Source of the DNA: Ensifer adhaerens
GTDB lineage: Bacteria; Pseudomonadota; Alphaproteobacteria; Rhizobiales; Rhizobiaceae
Length of the DNA stretch: 64,000 nucleotides
Direction: 5' to 3'
NCBI RefSeq assembly: GCF_002007205.1
Contig: NZ_LAZS01000006.1
Coordinates: forward strand, 62,001-126,000
The position numbers were made by a program, and so were the translations under genes. The notes below the pieces were generated by a model. That model ran no database searches, had not been told where the DNA came from, and saw nothing but the letters and a program-made list of their open reading frames with translations. This document shows, in pieces, positions 62,165 to 64,000 of the stretch (position 1 is the first letter of the stretch; each line of letters starts with the position of its first letter).

Positions 62165-63814
62165 ATGCAGGCAGATTACATCATCATCGGCTCCGGCTCC
62201 GCCGGTTCGGCGCTCGCCTACCGGCTCTCGGAAGATGGCAAGAACACCGTCCTGGTGCTGGAATATGGCGGGACGGATGCCGGACCCTTCATCCAGATGC
62301 CGGCGGCGCTTGCCTGGCCGATGAGCATGAAGCGCTACAATTGGGGCTACCTCTCCGAGCCTGAGCCGAACCTCAACAACCGGCGCATCACCGCGCCGCG
62401 CGGCAAGGTGATCGGTGGCTCGTCGTCGATCAACGGTCTTGTCTATGTTCGTGGTCATGCGGAAGACTTCAACCGCTGGGAGGAGCTTGGCGCCCGTGGC
62501 TGGGCCTATGCGGACGTGCTGCCCTATTTCAAGCGCATGGAACATTCTGATGGCGGCGAAGCCGGCTGGCGCGGCACTGACGGGCCGCTGCACGTCAAGC
62601 GCGGCCCGGTTCACAACCCGCTGTTCCATGCCTTCATCGAGGCGGGCAAACAAGCGGGCTTCGAGGTGACCGACGACTATAACGGTTCGAAGCAGGAAGG
62701 CTTCGGGCTGATGGAGCAGACCGTCTGGCAGGGCCGGCGCTGGTCGGCGGCGAATGCCTACCTGAAGCCGGCGATGAAGCGCCAGAACGTTTCGCTGGTG
62801 CGCTGCTTCGCCCGCCGCATCATCATCGAGAACGGTAGGGCGACCGGCGTCGAGATCGAGCGCGGCGGAAAGATCGAGATCGTCAAGGCAAACCGCGAGG
62901 TCGTCGTCTCGGCTTCCTCGTTCAATTCGCCGAAACTTTTGATGCTTTCGGGTATCGGCCCGGGTGAACACCTGAAGGACATGGGCATCGAGGTGAAGGC
63001 CGACCGGCCGGGCGTCGGGGCGAACCTGCAGGACCACATGGAGTTCTATTTCCAGCAGGTCTCGACCAAGCCGGTGTCGCTCTATTCCTGGCTGCCGTGG
63101 TTCTGGCAGGGCGTTGCCGGCGCGCAATGGCTGTTCTTCAAGAAGGGCCTTGGCATTTCCAACCAGTTCGAGGCCTGCGCCTTCCTGCGCTCGGCGCCCG
63201 GCGTCAAGCAGCCTGATATCCAGTATCACTTCCTGCCGGTGGCGATCAGCTACGACGGCAAGGCCGCGGCCAACACCCACGGCTTCCAGGTGCATGTCGG
63301 CTACAATCTCTCGAAGTCGCGCGGTAACGTCACGCTGCGCTCTTCCGACCCGATGGCCGACCCGGTGATCCGTTTCAACTATATGAGCCATCCGGAGGAC
63401 TGGGAGAAGTTCCGTCACTGCGTGCGCCTCACCCGCGAGATCTTCGGCCAGAAAGCCTTCGACCACTATCGCGGCCCGGAGATCCAGCCGGGAGAGAAAG
63501 TACAGTCGGACGACGACATCGATGCCTTCCTGCGTGAACATCTGGAAAGCGCCTATCACCCCTGCGGCACCTGCCGGATGGGCGCCAAGGACGACCCGAT
63601 GGCGGTGGTCGATCCGGAGACCCGCGTCATCGGCGTCGACGGGCTTCGTGTCGCCGACAGCTCGATCTTCCCGCACGTGACCTACGGCAACCTGAACAGC
63701 CCGTCGATCATGACCGGCGAAAAGGCGGCCGACCATATCCTCGGCAAGCAGCCGCTGGCGCGTTCCAACCAGGAGCCCTGGATCAACCCGCGCTGGCAGG
63801 TCAGCGACCGGTAA
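62165..63814 (+). CDS. betA: Choline dehydrogenase
   Basis: A 549-residue FAD-dependent GMC oxidoreductase, membrane-associated, that oxidises choline to betaine aldehyde. The FAD-binding start is [20 protein letters not shown], the second GMC signature is [18 protein letters not shown], and the C-terminal active-site His are in [20 protein letters not shown] and [19 protein letters not shown] chose the ATG at 62165; an open frame reaches 62015 through the repeats. It is the last bet gene. Confidence 0.95.
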   Translation: MQADYIIIGSGSAGSALAYRLSEDGKNTVLVLEYGGTDAGPFIQMPAALAWPMSMKRYNWGYLSEPEPNLNNRRITAPRGKVIGGSSSINGLVYVRGHAEDFNRWEELGARGWAYADVLPYFKRMEHSDGGEAGWRGTDGPLHVKRGPVHNPLFHAFIEAGKQAGFEVTDDYNGSKQEGFGLMEQTVWQGRRWSAANAYLKPAMKRQNVSLVRCFARRIIIENGRATGVEIERGGKIEIVKANREVVVSASSFNSPKLLMLSGIGPGEHLKDMGIEVKADRPGVGANLQDHMEFYFQQVSTKPVSLYSWLPWFWQGVAGAQWLFFKKGLGISNQFEACAFLRSAPGVKQPDIQYHFLPVAISYDGKAAANTHGFQVHVGYNLSKSRGNVTLRSSDPMADPVIRFNYMSHPEDWEKFRHCVRLTREIFGQKAFDHYRGPEIQPGEKVQSDDDIDAFLREHLESAYHPCGTCRMGAKDDPMAVVDPETRVIGVDGLRVADSSIFPHVTYGNLNSPSIMTGEKAADHILGKQPLARSNQEPWINPRWQVSDR

Positions 63815-63824
63815 GCCGGCGTCC

Positions 63825-64000
63825 TTAGCCCACGAAGCCGATCCAGCGACCGGCCAGCACTGCGCCGAGCCATATGGTCAAGGAAGCCAGCGCCTGCACG
63901 CGCAGGCGCTGGTCCACCACGCCACTGGTGGCGGCCGCCAACCAGGCCGTACTCAGGCGCACCGACATCGCGTTCAAGGTGCCCAGCGCCAGCAGCACCA
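63825..64000 (-). CDS. Partial membrane protein (C-terminal 58 residues)
   Basis: The stop is at 63825-63827 and the frame runs off the right edge. The visible part has two hydrophobic stretches (VLLALGTLNAM and LTIWLGAVLAGRWIGFVG) joined by an Arg-containing loop, resembling the end of small integral membrane proteins of the DUF6644/DUF2214 kind. I cannot confirm the family without the N-terminus. It is convergent with betA. Confidence 0.5.
   Translation of the reverse strand, partial: VLLALGTLNAMSVRLSTAWLAAATSGVVDQRLRVQALASLTIWLGAVLAGRWIGFVG

Overview
The window is 64 kb of high-GC, gene-dense chromosome-like DNA from an alphaproteobacterium of the Rhizobiaceae, most likely Sinorhizobium/Ensifer. 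The best evidence is the choline-sulfate gene order betI-betC-betB-betA at the right end, an asparaginase carrying the Rhizobium etli ReAV-type active-site residues, many LysR regulators paired with divergent metabolic genes, and mosaic palindromic intergenic repeats of the kind seen in rhizobia. I found no rRNA, tRNA, transposase, integrase or CRISPR array. The region reads as ordinary chromosome made of many short regulator-plus-target units.

Layout. 1-8.2 kb: end of an SH3-like exported protein, DUF2798 with divergent LysR, oligopeptidase B, DUF1697, TetR with divergent homocysteine S-methyltransferase, and the AMPylase SelO. 8.2-16.8 kb: membrane PQQ glucose dehydrogenase, a rhizobial hypothetical, an alpha/beta hydrolase, a metal-type MerR regulator, an attenuator-controlled GNAT/DJ-1 operon, a nitroreductase and two c-type cytochromes. 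17-31.2 kb: LysE exporter with divergent WYL regulator, sodB, small hypotheticals, an APH-like kinase, a branched-chain aminotransferase, GNAT-alcohol dehydrogenase, YoaK, a protein phosphatase, a haloacid dehalogenase-tam pair, LysR with divergent MFS and aldo/keto reductase, and another MFS carrier. 31.2-43.9 kb: LysR with divergent wrbA-MFS, a HerA-like ATPase, ohr/ohrR, a Tat-type L,D-transpeptidase lipoprotein, a PAS-GAF-GGDEF-EAL protein and a PepSY/DUF2946 pair. 44-58.1 kb: two glutathione transferases, LysR, bestrophin, DeoR, asparaginase, NUDIX, a quinone oxidoreductase, an EAL-CBS-GGDEF protein, TetR with two palindromic operators and an HdeD-like protein. 58.2-64 kb: betICBA, then the end of a membrane protein.

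The most unusual item is at 13.24-13.42 kb. A promoter places the predicted transcription start on the ATG of a 16-codon ORF (MIKNAPICRAYFWLFR). Two mutually exclusive hairpins follow, the second a U-tract terminator, and then a third hairpin that buries the ribosome-binding site of a GNAT acetyltransferase gene. This is the architecture of a leaderless, aromatic-residue-rich attenuator in front of a GNAT plus DJ-1/PfpI operon rather than a biosynthetic operon. Other points to follow are a 23-codon minus-strand ORF with its own RBS and terminator, a structured inverted repeat at 16.87-16.93 kb, at least four copies of one palindromic repeat family, and several clear operator palindromes (BetI, OhrR, TetR, DeoR, LysR).
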